A stretch of DNA of 64,000 bases. Source: JAFGPL01 sp963781805. GTDB taxonomy: Bacteria > Bacteroidota > Bacteroidia > Bacteroidales > UBA10428. The notes under the pieces are model-generated. The model ran no database searches. It had not been told where the DNA came from and worked only from the letters and a program-made list of their open reading frames with translations. Below, in pieces: positions 34,374-43,881 of this stretch. The stretch lies in the NCBI GenBank assembly GCA_963781805.1, contig CAWAHF010000004.1, forward strand, positions 4,526,001-4,590,000, written 5' to 3'. The position numbers and the translations under genes are program-made. The first letter of the stretch is position 1. Each line of letters starts with the position of its first letter.

Positions 34374-35657
34374 TTATCGGATGGTTGAAGATGAAATAAT
34401 TTTGTTGCCAATCTGACAATACAAACATCTTCGCCTGTGGCAATAAAGATTTTTAAGTTGGAGCATTCCCTGTGTTTCAAATGCATTTTTTGGATAAAAT
34501 CCTAATTTCCCCCAGTTTCTAATAATTGAATTCTCTTCGGGAGGAATTTTTGTGAGAAAATTTAACGCCCGATCTTTCAATTCTTCTTTTCCGCTCTGCA
34601 TACCATATAAGAAAAGAAACGGAGTTATAGTGTTAATAACAAGGTTATAGAAGCTAGTCTGGCCAAAAATCTTTTCTCTTTCATTGGCGGCTTTTATCCC
34701 AAACTGATAATGATTGTTCCAGAATGAAGTGGCAGAGATTTTAAAAAATTTTTGCAACTGTTTAATGCTTTTCGTTTCAATAATTCTGGTAAATAAAAAT
34801 GATGATTTGTACAATAAAACTGCAAATTGTGAAATTCTGACAGTTGGGAAATTATCCGGCCTTAATCTCATAAACTTCCACAAATGTTTTTCAAGCGATT
34901 TCAACTCAAATTTCGATTTTAGCAAACGATACTCCCTCTTCAGATTCTTATAATAATCATCATTAAGGTCATCCTCCAGAAAACCGGCTTGTCCGTAAAG
35001 CAATGCTTCAATCTGGAGCAGATTGTCTTTATGTTTGGTCAGGAATTTTAGAGGGATTGATCGGGCTAGCATTTCAAACGTATCGGAATTAACTTTGAAT
35101 CCGAAGTTTCTGGCCAGATGGATATAAAATGTCTCTGACCAGTCATTTTTGGTTCTTCTGAGTGTGTTCAGAATTGCTTCTGTTTTTTCATGCAACCTCT
35201 CTATAGTCAGAGCCTCTAGCCAATAAAAGTAATTGAAATGATCAATTTTTTTAATATTTTCCTCACAAGCAATCCATTTGTTATTGGCGTTTATAAGTTG
35301 CTGATAGTGTTCGAAAAATTGTGTATCGAATTTAAGTTCCAGGGTTGGAATTTTTATCCCATTCTGTAACCTCGATTCCTGATCATTCTTATAGACAATT
35401 TGCAGTATTACATTGTTATAAGCTTTATCGGTATGGTGATTATGACGATGCCAGTCGGACGAGTTGATATGAATTTCAACATTTCCGGCCCAAATGGTTT
35501 CCCCTATTTTCAGTTTCGAATTTAAAAAATCAGGTCCGGCATTTGAATTGTGTTCTCCCAGCTTTAACACAGTTACCTGTTCACCGGTATCGGTTGTAAG
35601 GGCTGAAGGATCGTAGAGCGCATATTTCCAAATATAGTGCAGAAATTCTTCTGTCAT
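34374..35657 (-). CDS. DUF2851 family protein
   Basis: About 427 residues from ATG 35657 (MTEEFLHYIWKYALYD), the conserved opening of DUF2851 proteins. The frame is open to an ATG at 35714 but those 19 residues look unrelated. Typical segments are LKLGEHNSNAGPDFLNSKLKIG, WAGNVEIHINSSDWHRHNHHTDKAYNNVILQIVY and a C-terminal CHRRRCLYCQIGNKII with a CxxC-like cluster. The fold of the N-terminal half recalls PD-(D/E)XK-type proteins, but the activity is not established. It is cytoplasmic with no signal peptide. It follows pyrF on the same strand and closes the purM-prfA-pyrF unit. The role is unknown. Confidence 0.85.
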   Translation of the reverse strand: MTEEFLHYIWKYALYDPSALTTDTGEQVTVLKLGEHNSNAGPDFLNSKLKIGETIWAGNVEIHINSSDWHRHNHHTDKAYNNVILQIVYKNDQESRLQNGIKIPTLELKFDTQFFEHYQQLINANNKWIACEENIKKIDHFNYFYWLEALTIERLHEKTEAILNTLRRTKNDWSETFYIHLARNFGFKVNSDTFEMLARSIPLKFLTKHKDNLLQIEALLYGQAGFLEDDLNDDYYKNLKREYRLLKSKFELKSLEKHLWKFMRLRPDNFPTVRISQFAVLLYKSSFLFTRIIETKSIKQLQKFFKISATSFWNNHYQFGIKAANEREKIFGQTSFYNLVINTITPFLFLYGMQSGKEELKDRALNFLTKIPPEENSIIRNWGKLGFYPKNAFETQGMLQLKNLYCHRRRCLYCQIGNKIISSSTIR

Positions 35658-35745
35658 GAGCATTGGTGTTGTTTTAAAACTTCTAAAATAGGAAAAAGTT
35701 TTCAGGATTTCCAACCAATGCTAAAGATATTTTGGTGATTTTAAA

Positions 35746-36570
35746 TTAATTGGATGAATTGAGTAGTATGGACATCTGTTGTTGAATTTCTCCGGCTTTA
35801 ATCGCTGCAACCTCGTCAAATCGCTCGCTGCTGTCGGCATAAATAATTGCCCTGGAAGAATTTACAATTAAACCGCAGCTGGAATTTTTCCCGTATTTAT
35901 ACACATCCTCAAGGCTTCCTCCCTGGGCTCCGACCCCGGGAATTAGCAGAAAATGTTCAGGTACATATTCTCTCACAACCACCAGCATATTCGCCTGCGT
36001 TGCTCCCACTACAAACATGGTGTTATTTTTATCTCCCCAGGCAGATGAGGTTTTTAACACAGTTTCGAACAACCTTTCATTTTTATCGGTTCGAAGAAAT
36101 TGAAAGTCCTCTGCTCCTTTATTGGAGGTTAATGCAAGAATAATTACCCACTTGTTTTTAAAATTAAAAAATGGTTGAACAGAGTCAGATCCCATATAGG
36201 GTGATACGGTTACCGCATCAAAATCGAATGTTCTGAAAAAAGTCTCAGCATACATTTGCGAAGTATTTCCGATATCGCATCTTTTAGCATCGGCAATAAG
36301 GAACAGTTCGGGATATTTCTTACGTATGTATTTAACAGTCAATTCCAAGCTGACCCAACCATCCATACCTTTGCTTTCGTAAAAGGCAATGTTGGGTTTG
36401 AACGCAATGGAATAGGGTGCAGTTGCATCGATAATCAACCTGTTAAATTCATATAACGGGTTTTTGTGTTTTTTTAGGAATTCAGGAATCTTATTGATAT
36501 CCGTATCCAAACCCACACAAAGAAAACTTTTCTTTAACTGAATATTTTTATATAGCTGGTTAAAGTCCAT
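35746..36570 (-). CDS. pyrF: Orotidine 5'-phosphate decarboxylase (type 2)
   Basis: 274 residues, the length of the type 2 (longer) OMP decarboxylases found in Bacteroidota. It has LCVGLDTDINKIPEF, FKPNIAFYESKG, the catalytic DAKRCDIGNTSQMYAETFF (Lys-x-x-Asp motif) and LLIPGVGAQGGSLEDV at the phosphate-binding end. It converts OMP to UMP, the last step of pyrimidine synthesis. The ATG sits 6 bp after the prfA stop, so translational coupling is likely. The last ~30 residues (FDEVAAIKAGEIQQQMSI) match the helical end of the type 2 form. Confidence 0.96.
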   Translation of the reverse strand: MDFNQLYKNIQLKKSFLCVGLDTDINKIPEFLKKHKNPLYEFNRLIIDATAPYSIAFKPNIAFYESKGMDGWVSLELTVKYIRKKYPELFLIADAKRCDIGNTSQMYAETFFRTFDFDAVTVSPYMGSDSVQPFFNFKNKWVIILALTSNKGAEDFQFLRTDKNERLFETVLKTSSAWGDKNNTMFVVGATQANMLVVVREYVPEHFLLIPGVGAQGGSLEDVYKYGKNSSCGLIVNSSRAIIYADSSERFDEVAAIKAGEIQQQMSILLNSSN

Positions 36571-36576
36571 CAGGTG

Positions 36577-37665
36577 TTAATTTAATCCGCTTGCTTTTAA
36601 TCTTTCAGCATTTTCAGCCATTTGCAGTTTATCCAGTATTTCCTGAATATTTCCATCCATTATTGACTGAAGGTTATACATGGTGAGGTTTATTCTGTGA
36701 TCGGTCATTCTACCCTGCGGATAATTGTACGTTCTAATTTTTGCTGAGCGATCACCGGTAGAAACCATGGTACGTCTTTTAGACGCTATTTCATCAAGAT
36801 ATTTCTGATATTCAAGATTATAAAGCCTGGTGCGTAATTCCGTCATTGCTTTGTCAAGATTTTTTAGCTGAGATTTCTGATCCTGACACTGCACCACGAC
36901 ACCGGTGGGCACATGTGTAAGTCTTACGGCAGAATAAGTAGTATTAACAGATTGCCCTCCGGGTCCGGAAGAACAAAATCTATCTATTCTTATATCTTCC
37001 TGTTTCACCTGAACATCCACCTCGTCAGCTTCTGGTAATACAGCAACTGAAGCAGCAGAGGTATGTACCCTTCCCTGAGTTTCTGTTTGTGGCACACGCT
37101 GTACCCTGTGAACTCCCGATTCATATTTCATAATGCCATAAACTCCATCGCCTTTCACATGCAGAATAAGTTCTTTAAAACCGCCTACTGTGCCTTCAGT
37201 AAAATCATATATTTCGACTTTCCAGCCTTTTACTTCACAATATTTATTATACATTCGATATAAGTCACCTGCAAAAATACTGGCTTCATCACCTCCGGAA
37301 CCGGCTCGTATTTCGATTACAGCATTTTTGTCGTCCTGTGGATCGACAGGTAAAAGGAGCAATTTTATTTTTTCTTCAAGCGGATCAAGCTTGCTGCTTA
37401 ATTCTTCAAGCTCGGCTTTGGCCATATCACGCATCTCATCATCTTTTTCGGAGGAAAGAATTTCTTTGGCATTATTAATATTGCTCAGGATATTTTTATA
37501 TTCTTTATAGGTATCAATAATAGGTGTTAATTCCTTGTACTCCTTGCTAAGCCTGACATATTTCTTCATATCAGACATAGCGGCAGGATCTGAAATCTGA
37601 CGGCCAATTTCATCAAAACGGTTTTTTACACCTTCAAGCTTATCGACTATTAGATTATTCTTCAT
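36577..37665 (-). CDS. prfA: Peptide chain release factor 1
   Basis: 362 residues. The GGQ loop that triggers peptidyl-tRNA hydrolysis is in CSSGPGGQSVNTTYSAVRL. The stop-codon reading region has the RF1-type tripeptide in QRVPQTETQGRVHTSAASVAVLPE (P-Q-T in place of the common P-A-T/PET variants), which distinguishes it from RF2. The N-terminal coiled-coil domain (10-110) is complete. RF1 reads UAA and UAG. It lies 17 bp after purM and 6 bp before pyrF, so it is part of an operon in the order purM-prfA-pyrF. Confidence 0.97.
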   Translation of the reverse strand: MKNNLIVDKLEGVKNRFDEIGRQISDPAAMSDMKKYVRLSKEYKELTPIIDTYKEYKNILSNINNAKEILSSEKDDEMRDMAKAELEELSSKLDPLEEKIKLLLLPVDPQDDKNAVIEIRAGSGGDEASIFAGDLYRMYNKYCEVKGWKVEIYDFTEGTVGGFKELILHVKGDGVYGIMKYESGVHRVQRVPQTETQGRVHTSAASVAVLPEADEVDVQVKQEDIRIDRFCSSGPGGQSVNTTYSAVRLTHVPTGVVVQCQDQKSQLKNLDKAMTELRTRLYNLEYQKYLDEIASKRRTMVSTGDRSAKIRTYNYPQGRMTDHRINLTMYNLQSIMDGNIQEILDKLQMAENAERLKASGLN

Positions 37666-37682
37666 ATTACTCTAAACAATTA

Positions 37683-38849
37683 TTAATAAATATAGTTACC
37701 GTATTCGTGAGAAATTGTTAATGCTTTTTTTCCTGACTTTTCCACCCGTCCGATAACCTTGGCGTCTACATTTAATTTTTTAGAAATTTCAATTATTTTA
37801 TCAGCAAAATCCGGTTTAACATAAATTTCGAACCGGTGACCCATATTAAATACTTCGTACATCTCACTCCAGTCTGTTCCTGACTGTTCCTGAATTAATC
37901 TAAACACCGGAGGTATTTCAAACATAGAGTCTTTAATTACATGTAAATTTTCAATAAACTTCATCACTTTCGTTTGTCCACCTCCCGAACAATGAATCAT
38001 TGCATGGATATCATCCCTCAACGAATTAAGAATTTCTTTAATTACCGGAGCATAGGTGCGTGTGGGTGATAGTACTAATTTTCCGACATCTTCTTTTATA
38101 TCTTTATATTTATGTGTTACTCTGTAAACGCCCGTATACACAAGCGATGAAGGAATAAGATCGTCAAATGTTTCAGGATATTTGTCCGCAAGATAATTGT
38201 GAAATACATCATGTCGTGCAGATGTAAGTCCGTTGCTTCCTATGCCGCTGTTGTATTCAGTCTCATACACAGCCTGACCAAAAGAGGCAAGACCGACAAT
38301 TACATCACCAGGTTGAATATTGGCCACAATAACATCTGAACGTTTCATCCGGCAGGTGACTGTGGAATCTACCACGATAGTTCTTACCAAATCGCCGATA
38401 TCTGCAGTTTCGCCTCCTGTAAGGTATATGTGAATTCCCCACTTTGCCAGTTCATTTATCAATTCGTCGTATCCTTTCAGAATATGAACGATAACGTCTC
38501 CCGGTATTTTAAATTTATTTCGTCCAATGGTCGATGAAAGTAAAATATTGTTTGTTGCACCTACGCAAATCAGGTCATCCAGGTTCATGATGATAGAGTC
38601 GCGTGCAATGCCTTTCCATACAGAATAATCTCCGGTCTCTTTCCAGTATATATATGCCAGCGACGATTTAGTTCCAGCTCCGTCGGCATGCATAATATTG
38701 CAATATTGCGGATTACCGCACAAAAAATCAGGAAGTACTTTGCAAAAGGCATTTGGATACAATCCTTTGTCAAGCATTTCCACTGCTTTATGCACATCTT
38801 CTTTACTGGCTGAAACGCCTCGTTTATTATACCTGGATGCTTTGGTCAT
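37683..38849 (-). CDS. purM: Phosphoribosylformylglycinamidine cyclo-ligase (AIR synthase)
   Basis: 388 residues. It carries HADGAGTKSSLAYIYWKETGD, the MNLDDLICVGA strand, LTGGETADIGDLVRTIVVD (the GGETAE-like motif) and GDVIVGLASFGQ. The C-terminal half has HCSGGGQTKVMKFI, a replacement of the usual GGG/N motif, and MGHRFEIYV. It belongs to the PurM/SelD superfamily and makes aminoimidazole ribotide from FGAM with ATP in purine synthesis. It is longer than enterobacterial PurM (about 345), as is common in Bacteroidota. A TAAATTTG box (38876-38883) may be the -7 element of this operon. Confidence 0.9.
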   Translation of the reverse strand: MTKASRYNKRGVSASKEDVHKAVEMLDKGLYPNAFCKVLPDFLCGNPQYCNIMHADGAGTKSSLAYIYWKETGDYSVWKGIARDSIIMNLDDLICVGATNNILLSSTIGRNKFKIPGDVIVHILKGYDELINELAKWGIHIYLTGGETADIGDLVRTIVVDSTVTCRMKRSDVIVANIQPGDVIVGLASFGQAVYETEYNSGIGSNGLTSARHDVFHNYLADKYPETFDDLIPSSLVYTGVYRVTHKYKDIKEDVGKLVLSPTRTYAPVIKEILNSLRDDIHAMIHCSGGGQTKVMKFIENLHVIKDSMFEIPPVFRLIQEQSGTDWSEMYEVFNMGHRFEIYVKPDFADKIIEISKKLNVDAKVIGRVEKSGKKALTISHEYGNYIY

Positions 38850-39032
38850 AATTTAAAGCTGAATTAAAATTGTGGCAAATTTAATAATTATGTCGATACT
38901 TCTGATCAACAGTAAATAATCTTAATTAACATCCTATTGTGAATTTCTGTATCAGAATTGGAAAACTACCTTTAAAACTAATAAATGATTGAAACGTATA
39001 GAGATTAATCAGTATATTGAATTTCAGGATAT

Positions 39033-39980
39033 CTAAAACCAGCGCTTCTTTCGGAAAAAGAATAAGCCAACCACAGAAAGAAGAACAGATAACACAATAA
39101 CCAGGCCAAATCCATACTTACTTTTTTCGAGATAATTCGGGATATTCATACCATAGAAACTTGCTATCAATGTGGGTATCATCAATATAATGGTAATGGA
39201 AGTAAGCTGTTTCATTACAACATTCATATTATTTGAAATAACCGATGCAAAAGCATCCATCATCCCGCTTTGAATATCGCTGAAAATATTGGCCATTTCA
39301 ACAGCCTGTTTATTTTCAATAATCACATCTTCGAGCAGGTCTTCGTTAAATTCGTTTACCTTAAAAAATTTAGAATTACGAAGCTTTGCCAGCAGCAATT
39401 CGTTTGATTTCAAAGAGGTAATAAAATATACCAGGCATTTCTCCATTCGCAAAAGTTTCTGTAATTCTTTATTTCGCGTAGATTGTTCCAAATCTTTTTC
39501 AATTGAATTGGTCTCTAAATTTATTTGTTTTAAATATTTCAAATAAATCTTGGCCGACGATAAAAAAAGGTGCAGAATAAAATTGATTTTATTTTCAAAA
39601 TCGACTTTCTTGTTTCTTACCGGCTGGGTAATATCCGGAAGAACTTCGTTGGTTGAAATGCAAAGAGTTACCAGGTAATCATTTAAAAGTATGATTCCAA
39701 AGGGCACCGTGTAATAAGGTAATCCATTGCCACGGTTATAGATTGGAATACGAACAATAATTACCAGCCATTCGTCGTCAATTTCCATACGCGAACGTTC
39801 ATCCACGTCAAGAATATCACTGATAATATCCGCAGGCACCTGGTATTTCCCGGTGAGCTGTTCTATTTCTGATGGATCGGGGTTGATTACATTTATCCAG
39901 CAATTCTTTTCAGGTTCGTTTATTTCATGTAAACCTGTTCCGTTTTTCCAGTAAGTTATCATAACATGTACCTCCCGCAA
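39033..39980 (-). CDS. CorA-like magnesium/divalent cation transporter
   Basis: 315 residues. The C-terminus has the two membrane helices of the CorA family with the signature YGMNIP between them (SFYGMNIPNYLEKSKYGFG), and ends in basic residues (FFFRKKRWF). The N-terminal ~230 residues are the cytoplasmic alpha/beta funnel and long stalk helix. The family forms a homopentamer that conducts Mg2+ or Co2+. The frame starts at 39980 (MREVHV); MITYWKNGTGL at 39962 is an equally plausible start because the family usually begins near this point. It stands alone; a TATATTTG box is seen far upstream (40095-40102). Confidence 0.92.
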   Translation of the reverse strand: MREVHVMITYWKNGTGLHEINEPEKNCWINVINPDPSEIEQLTGKYQVPADIISDILDVDERSRMEIDDEWLVIIVRIPIYNRGNGLPYYTVPFGIILLNDYLVTLCISTNEVLPDITQPVRNKKVDFENKINFILHLFLSSAKIYLKYLKQINLETNSIEKDLEQSTRNKELQKLLRMEKCLVYFITSLKSNELLLAKLRNSKFFKVNEFNEDLLEDVIIENKQAVEMANIFSDIQSGMMDAFASVISNNMNVVMKQLTSITIILMIPTLIASFYGMNIPNYLEKSKYGFGLVIVLSVLLSVVGLFFFRKKRWF

Positions 39981-40199
39981 TTAATACCAAAGGGAAGCAC
40001 ATTCAGAAAGATGCGGCCCTTTATGGTAAGTTAATATATTCTATTTGTCTTTTCTCCGAACCTTCTTCCATATTTTAAGGATTTTTTCGCCGCGCAAATA
40101 TAGCATTTTCTTTTCTGGAAAAAACTGATGATACTATTTTTTTTAAACAATCTTCCATTTTTAAAATTTCAATTCAAATTAAAATAAATAGCCGAAATC

Positions 40200-40230
40200 T
40201 TGGTTGGTTATAATAGTGAGTATATATTTG
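40200..40230 (+). promoter_or_regulatory. Candidate promoter of the thioredoxin-fold lipoprotein operon
   Basis: TTG (40200-40202), 20 bases, then TATATTTG (40223-40230), matching the Bacteroidota TTG-N19-TAnnTTTG pattern within one base of spacing. It ends 13 bp before the ATG at 40244. Confidence 0.55.
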
Positions 40231-40243
40231 AAAAATTTTCTAT

Positions 40244-41377
40244 ATGAAAAAAGTCTTTTTAATTATCCCTGTTGTCCTGTGGTTATTTTCGTGTTCCGGA
40301 AAAAAGGAGAATGTGACAATTAAGGGTTCGTTTCGGGAGGCTCATCCACAGGTAATTTACCTGAAAGAATTATCGAAAAATGGTGTTGTACTTCTCGATT
40401 CTTCAAAGGTTGGTAAAAACGGAAATTTTATTTTACATACAACAACTCATCAACCGGCATTCTGCGTATTATGGGTGGAAAACAGCAGAGGGATAAATCT
40501 GCTGGCTATGCCCAATGATGTAATTACCGTGTATATTAACTCAAACCAGTTTGATATCGATTATACTGTGGAAGGTTCACCTGAGTCGCGTCGTATAAGT
40601 AAACTTATCAGGCAACAGTATAAAACAATGGAACAGATTACAGAGTTAAGCGATGAATTTGAACAAATTAAAAACAATAAGGATTTTGTTATTCAAAAGC
40701 AAAAGCTCGATAGTATTTATTCTGATATATTTCAAAAGCATAAAGCATTTTCTGAAAAATTTATTTTGGAAAATCCCGGATCTTTAGTTAATTTAATGGC
40801 ACTGGACCAACAGTTAGGTAGATCGGCTCCGGTTTTTGAAATGAAAAAAGATTTCAGGATTTTTGAAATGGTAGATTCTTCATTATCAGAAAAATATCCA
40901 TCTCTGGAAATAGTCAAAAACCTTAACAGAAAGGTTGTAATGGCCAGAGAACATGTTAAACTTCAACCGGGGGCTGTTATTCCTGATATTGCACTTCCTG
41001 ATACGTCGGGCAATATAATTAAGTTAAGCTCTTTAAGAGGTAAATATGTTGTGTTGAGTTTTTGGGCTTCATGGAGTGCAAAATGCCGTGAACAATCAAA
41101 AATATTGCAAAAAATGGTTCAAAAATATCCTGCACGACAATTCGAAGTTTACCAGGTGTCATTAGACAAAACGAAGGAATCATGGGAAACAGGGTTAAAA
41201 GAAGATAAATGCAACTGGATTAATGTAAGCGATTTAAAATACCTTGATTCTGATTTGATTAATAAGTTTTTGTTGAATGGAATCCCCTTTTACTATCTTA
41301 TTCAAAAAGACGGTCAAATAATGCTTAAAGGAGATAATTTATCTGATATTGAAACTAAACTTAACGAAATTTTTTAG
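40244..41377 (+). CDS. Thioredoxin-fold (TlpA/ResA-like) lipoprotein lacking the first active-site Cys
   Basis: 377 residues. A lipoprotein signal ends in LWLFSCSG (Cys at about 17). Residues 20-115 resemble the DUF4369 beta-domain that precedes TlpA-like domains in Bacteroidota; a helical linker (about 120-235) follows. Residues about 240-377 are a thioredoxin fold: IPDIALPDTSGNIIKLSSLRGKYVVLSFWASW, then S-A-K-C at 278-281 where the family has CxxC, and the cis-proline in NGIPFYYLI. Only the second cysteine remains, so disulfide exchange by the usual mechanism is unlikely. A paralogue follows 3 bp downstream. It is probably periplasmic-side anchored. Function unknown. Confidence 0.82.
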   Translation: MKKVFLIIPVVLWLFSCSGKKENVTIKGSFREAHPQVIYLKELSKNGVVLLDSSKVGKNGNFILHTTTHQPAFCVLWVENSRGINLLAMPNDVITVYINSNQFDIDYTVEGSPESRRISKLIRQQYKTMEQITELSDEFEQIKNNKDFVIQKQKLDSIYSDIFQKHKAFSEKFILENPGSLVNLMALDQQLGRSAPVFEMKKDFRIFEMVDSSLSEKYPSLEIVKNLNRKVVMAREHVKLQPGAVIPDIALPDTSGNIIKLSSLRGKYVVLSFWASWSAKCREQSKILQKMVQKYPARQFEVYQVSLDKTKESWETGLKEDKCNWINVSDLKYLDSDLINKFLLNGIPFYYLIQKDGQIMLKGDNLSDIETKLNEIF

Positions 41378-41380
41378 TGT

Positions 41381-42526
41381 ATGAAACCGATCTTATCAGG
41401 TCTGATAGTAATATTTTTTTTCGTCTCATGTTCAAGGAATAACATCACGGTGAAAGGCAAAATTGCCAACGCAAAAGACATGACCGTATATTTTGAGGAA
41501 GTTGATATATATTCCACGAAACTTCTCGACTCCATAATGTTAAAGTCAAAAGGAAAATTCCGTTTTGCGGACAAATCCCGTACTCCGAAATTTTACCAGC
41601 TCCGGTTCAAAAATAATCAGATAATCAGTTTGTTATTAGAACCCGGCGAAAAGGCGATTATCGATGCTGATTATAACGACATATACGGTAAGTTAAGGGT
41701 TAACGGCTCGGAGGGTACCCGATTGGTAAACCAACTAAACAGAGAACTATACATTGCCAGAGAGAAGCTCGACACCTTGTCCGTCCTGTTTGATATGACA
41801 AAGGATCCGGTGGTAAAAGACAGCCTGGCTAAGGAATATGACAAAGTGATGGAAAATCACCGGAAATTCACCATTACCTTTGTATTGACATGCAGTAATT
41901 CTCTGGCGAGCTTTATGGCGCTGTATCAGCAATATAGCGAGGGATTTTTTGTTTTAAACAAAGTCAAAGATTTGCAGTATTATAAAATTGTTACAGATTC
42001 TTTGACAAAGTATTATCCACGGGTTAAGCAGGTGATAGCGTTGAGAAAAAATACCGAGCAATTATTGAACAATTATCAAAGCCAGAAATTGTTGAGTCTC
42101 AGTAAGGGAAGTGAGTTTGGATTACCCGAGATTGCTTTGCCTGATACTTCGGATAATATTATTTCGCTTAAATCAATGAAAGGGAAATACATTTTGCTGA
42201 GTTTTTGGTCTACCTGGAATGATGCCGCAAGTGATTATAATCTGGGACTCAAAAATGTTTATAAGAAATTTAGTAAAAAGAATTTTGAAATCTATCAGGT
42301 TTCTTTTGACAAATCATTAACTTCCTGGAAGAAAGCTATAAAATTCGATGAATTGAAGTGGATTAATGTAGTCGACACTACATTTCCCAATTCAAAAACG
42401 GCTGGCACATATAACATTGAGTCACTCCCGGCAAACTTTCTTATTGACAAAGATTTTAGCACAATACTGGCCAAAAATATTAATCCTGCACAGTTGGACA
42501 CTAAATTGGAGAAATTACTTAAATAA
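41381..42526 (+). CDS. Thioredoxin-fold lipoprotein paralogue with no active-site cysteines
   Basis: 381 residues, same architecture as the preceding gene: lipobox FFFVSCSRN, DUF4369-like domain, helical linker and a thioredoxin-like domain opening with FGLPEIALPDTSDNIISLKSMKGKYILLSFWSTW. At 280-283 the CxxC is N-D-A-A, so both cysteines are gone. The cis-proline turn ESLPANFLID is kept. The two genes share IALPDTS, GKY(V/I)(V/L)LSFW and the VYQVS/IYQVS strand, so they are tandem duplicates. The ATG lies 3 bp after the first gene's stop. A structural or binding role rather than redox work is inferred. Confidence 0.82.
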   Translation: MKPILSGLIVIFFFVSCSRNNITVKGKIANAKDMTVYFEEVDIYSTKLLDSIMLKSKGKFRFADKSRTPKFYQLRFKNNQIISLLLEPGEKAIIDADYNDIYGKLRVNGSEGTRLVNQLNRELYIAREKLDTLSVLFDMTKDPVVKDSLAKEYDKVMENHRKFTITFVLTCSNSLASFMALYQQYSEGFFVLNKVKDLQYYKIVTDSLTKYYPRVKQVIALRKNTEQLLNNYQSQKLLSLSKGSEFGLPEIALPDTSDNIISLKSMKGKYILLSFWSTWNDAASDYNLGLKNVYKKFSKKNFEIYQVSFDKSLTSWKKAIKFDELKWINVVDTTFPNSKTAGTYNIESLPANFLIDKDFSTILAKNINPAQLDTKLEKLLK

Positions 42527-42538
42527 ATTAACGTAGAA

Positions 42539-43333
42539 TTGGCGGGCACAAAGTATTATTTTATATCAGATATTCACCTGGGATTATTTCCAAATGAAAA
42601 AAGCCGGGAAAGAGAAAAAATACTAGTCAATTGGCTTGATAGTATTAAAAAAGATATTGCGGGACTCTTTCTTGTTGGAGACATTTTTGATTTCTGGCAT
42701 GAATACAAAAGGGTAGTACCCCGGGGATTTACCCGGTTTTTGGGAAAGTTGACTGAGATTGCCGATAGCGGCGCCAAAATTCACTTTTTTACAGGTAACC
42801 ACGACATTTGGGTTTATGATTATCTGCCTCAGGAAGTCGGACTAAAAATACACCGGGATAATCTTAAATGTGAGATAAATGGGCTTAAGTTTTTTATTGG
42901 ACATGGCGATGGCCTCGGTCCCGGAGATACAGGTTATAAATTATTGAAGAAAATATTTACGAATAAAGTTTTGCAGTGGTTATTTGCCCGTATTCACCCA
43001 AATTTAGCAATGTGGTTTGGGTATAACTGGTCAAAAAAAAGCCGCTATGCCAAGGGTGTAATGGCAGATCCATTCAAGGGAGAGTATAATGAGTTGCAAG
43101 TTACATTTGCCCTGGAAGAATTAAAAAAGGAACATTTTGACTATTTTATTTTTGGACACAGACATATACCCTTTGAGATAAAGTTGGGTGAAATAAGTAA
43201 AGTTATCAACCTGGGTGATTGGATTAATAATTTTTCCTATGCGGTTTTGGAGGATAAAAAACTGCAGCTTAAAACAGTTTATCCTGAAAACGAAGTGAAT
43301 ATTATTTATAAGTCAATACCTTATAAAGGTTAA
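42539..43333 (+). CDS. LpxH-like UDP-2,3-diacylglucosamine diphosphatase
   Basis: 264 residues from a TTG start (42539), 12 bp after the preceding stop. No in-frame ATG precedes the first catalytic motif, so TTG is likely real. Calcineurin-like metallophosphoesterase motifs are present in order: SDIHLG (D11, H13), GDIFDFW (D48), TGNHD (87-89), GHGDG, and FGHRHIP. The spacing and the GHGDGLGPGD and FARIHPN segments match the LpxH family, which hydrolyses UDP-2,3-diacylglucosamine to lipid X in lipid A synthesis at the inner membrane. Its stop region overlaps the convergent macro-domain gene by 4 bp. Confidence 0.85.
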   Translation: MAGTKYYFISDIHLGLFPNEKSREREKILVNWLDSIKKDIAGLFLVGDIFDFWHEYKRVVPRGFTRFLGKLTEIADSGAKIHFFTGNHDIWVYDYLPQEVGLKIHRDNLKCEINGLKFFIGHGDGLGPGDTGYKLLKKIFTNKVLQWLFARIHPNLAMWFGYNWSKKSRYAKGVMADPFKGEYNELQVTFALEELKKEHFDYFIFGHRHIPFEIKLGEISKVINLGDWINNFSYAVLEDKKLQLKTVYPENEVNIIYKSIPYKG

Positions 43334-43842
43334 ATTTTACCTGTCAGCAAACTTTTATATAAGGCATAGTTTTCATCATCAAAACAAACAAAAATTATTT
43401 TTTCAATTTCTTCAGATGAATCCGAAAATGCTTTAACCGTGGAAATAGCAATTTTGGCTGCCTGTTTTTTCGGGAAACCATATATACCTGTACTTATATT
43501 CGGAAAAGCAATGGTCTTTAATTTAATGTTTTCAGCAATTGCAAGGCTATTATTATAACAATTTGCAAGCAATACCTTCTCATTATTAGTACCTCCATGC
43601 CATACCGGTCCAACGGTATGAATTACAAATTTGGCGAGAAGATTATATCCACTGGTAATTTTTGCTTCACCAGTCGGGCAGCCGCCAAGAGTCCTGCATT
43701 CGGCCAGTAAACCCGGCCCGGCTTTTGCATGAATGGCTCCGTCCACACCCCCACCGCCCAACAACGAACGATTGGCAGCATTAACAATGGCATCTACTTT
43801 AAGCAGTGTAATATCGCCTTTAATTAATTCTATAGTAGCCAT
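43330..43842 (-). CDS. Macro domain protein (ADP-ribosyl/O-acetyl-ADP-ribose hydrolase type)
   Basis: 170 residues, a single macro domain. The ligand-binding features are VDAIVNAANRSLLGGGGVDGAIHAKAG, TGEAKITSGYNL, VIHTVGPVW and NISTGIYGFPK, all matching MacroD-type proteins (YmdB-like). Such enzymes remove ADP-ribose from proteins or deacetylate O-acetyl-ADP-ribose, and some regulate RNase III. It is cytoplasmic. A 12-bp palindrome overlapping a TATATTTG box lies upstream. The 3' end overlaps the lpxH-like gene by 4 bp on the opposite strand. Confidence 0.93.
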   Translation of the reverse strand: MATIELIKGDITLLKVDAIVNAANRSLLGGGGVDGAIHAKAGPGLLAECRTLGGCPTGEAKITSGYNLLAKFVIHTVGPVWHGGTNNEKVLLANCYNNSLAIAENIKLKTIAFPNISTGIYGFPKKQAAKIAISTVKAFSDSSEEIEKIIFVCFDDENYALYKSLLTGKI

Positions 43843-43881
43843 AAAACTGGGTATCTAAAGAATAGTTGATGTTTGTAAATC

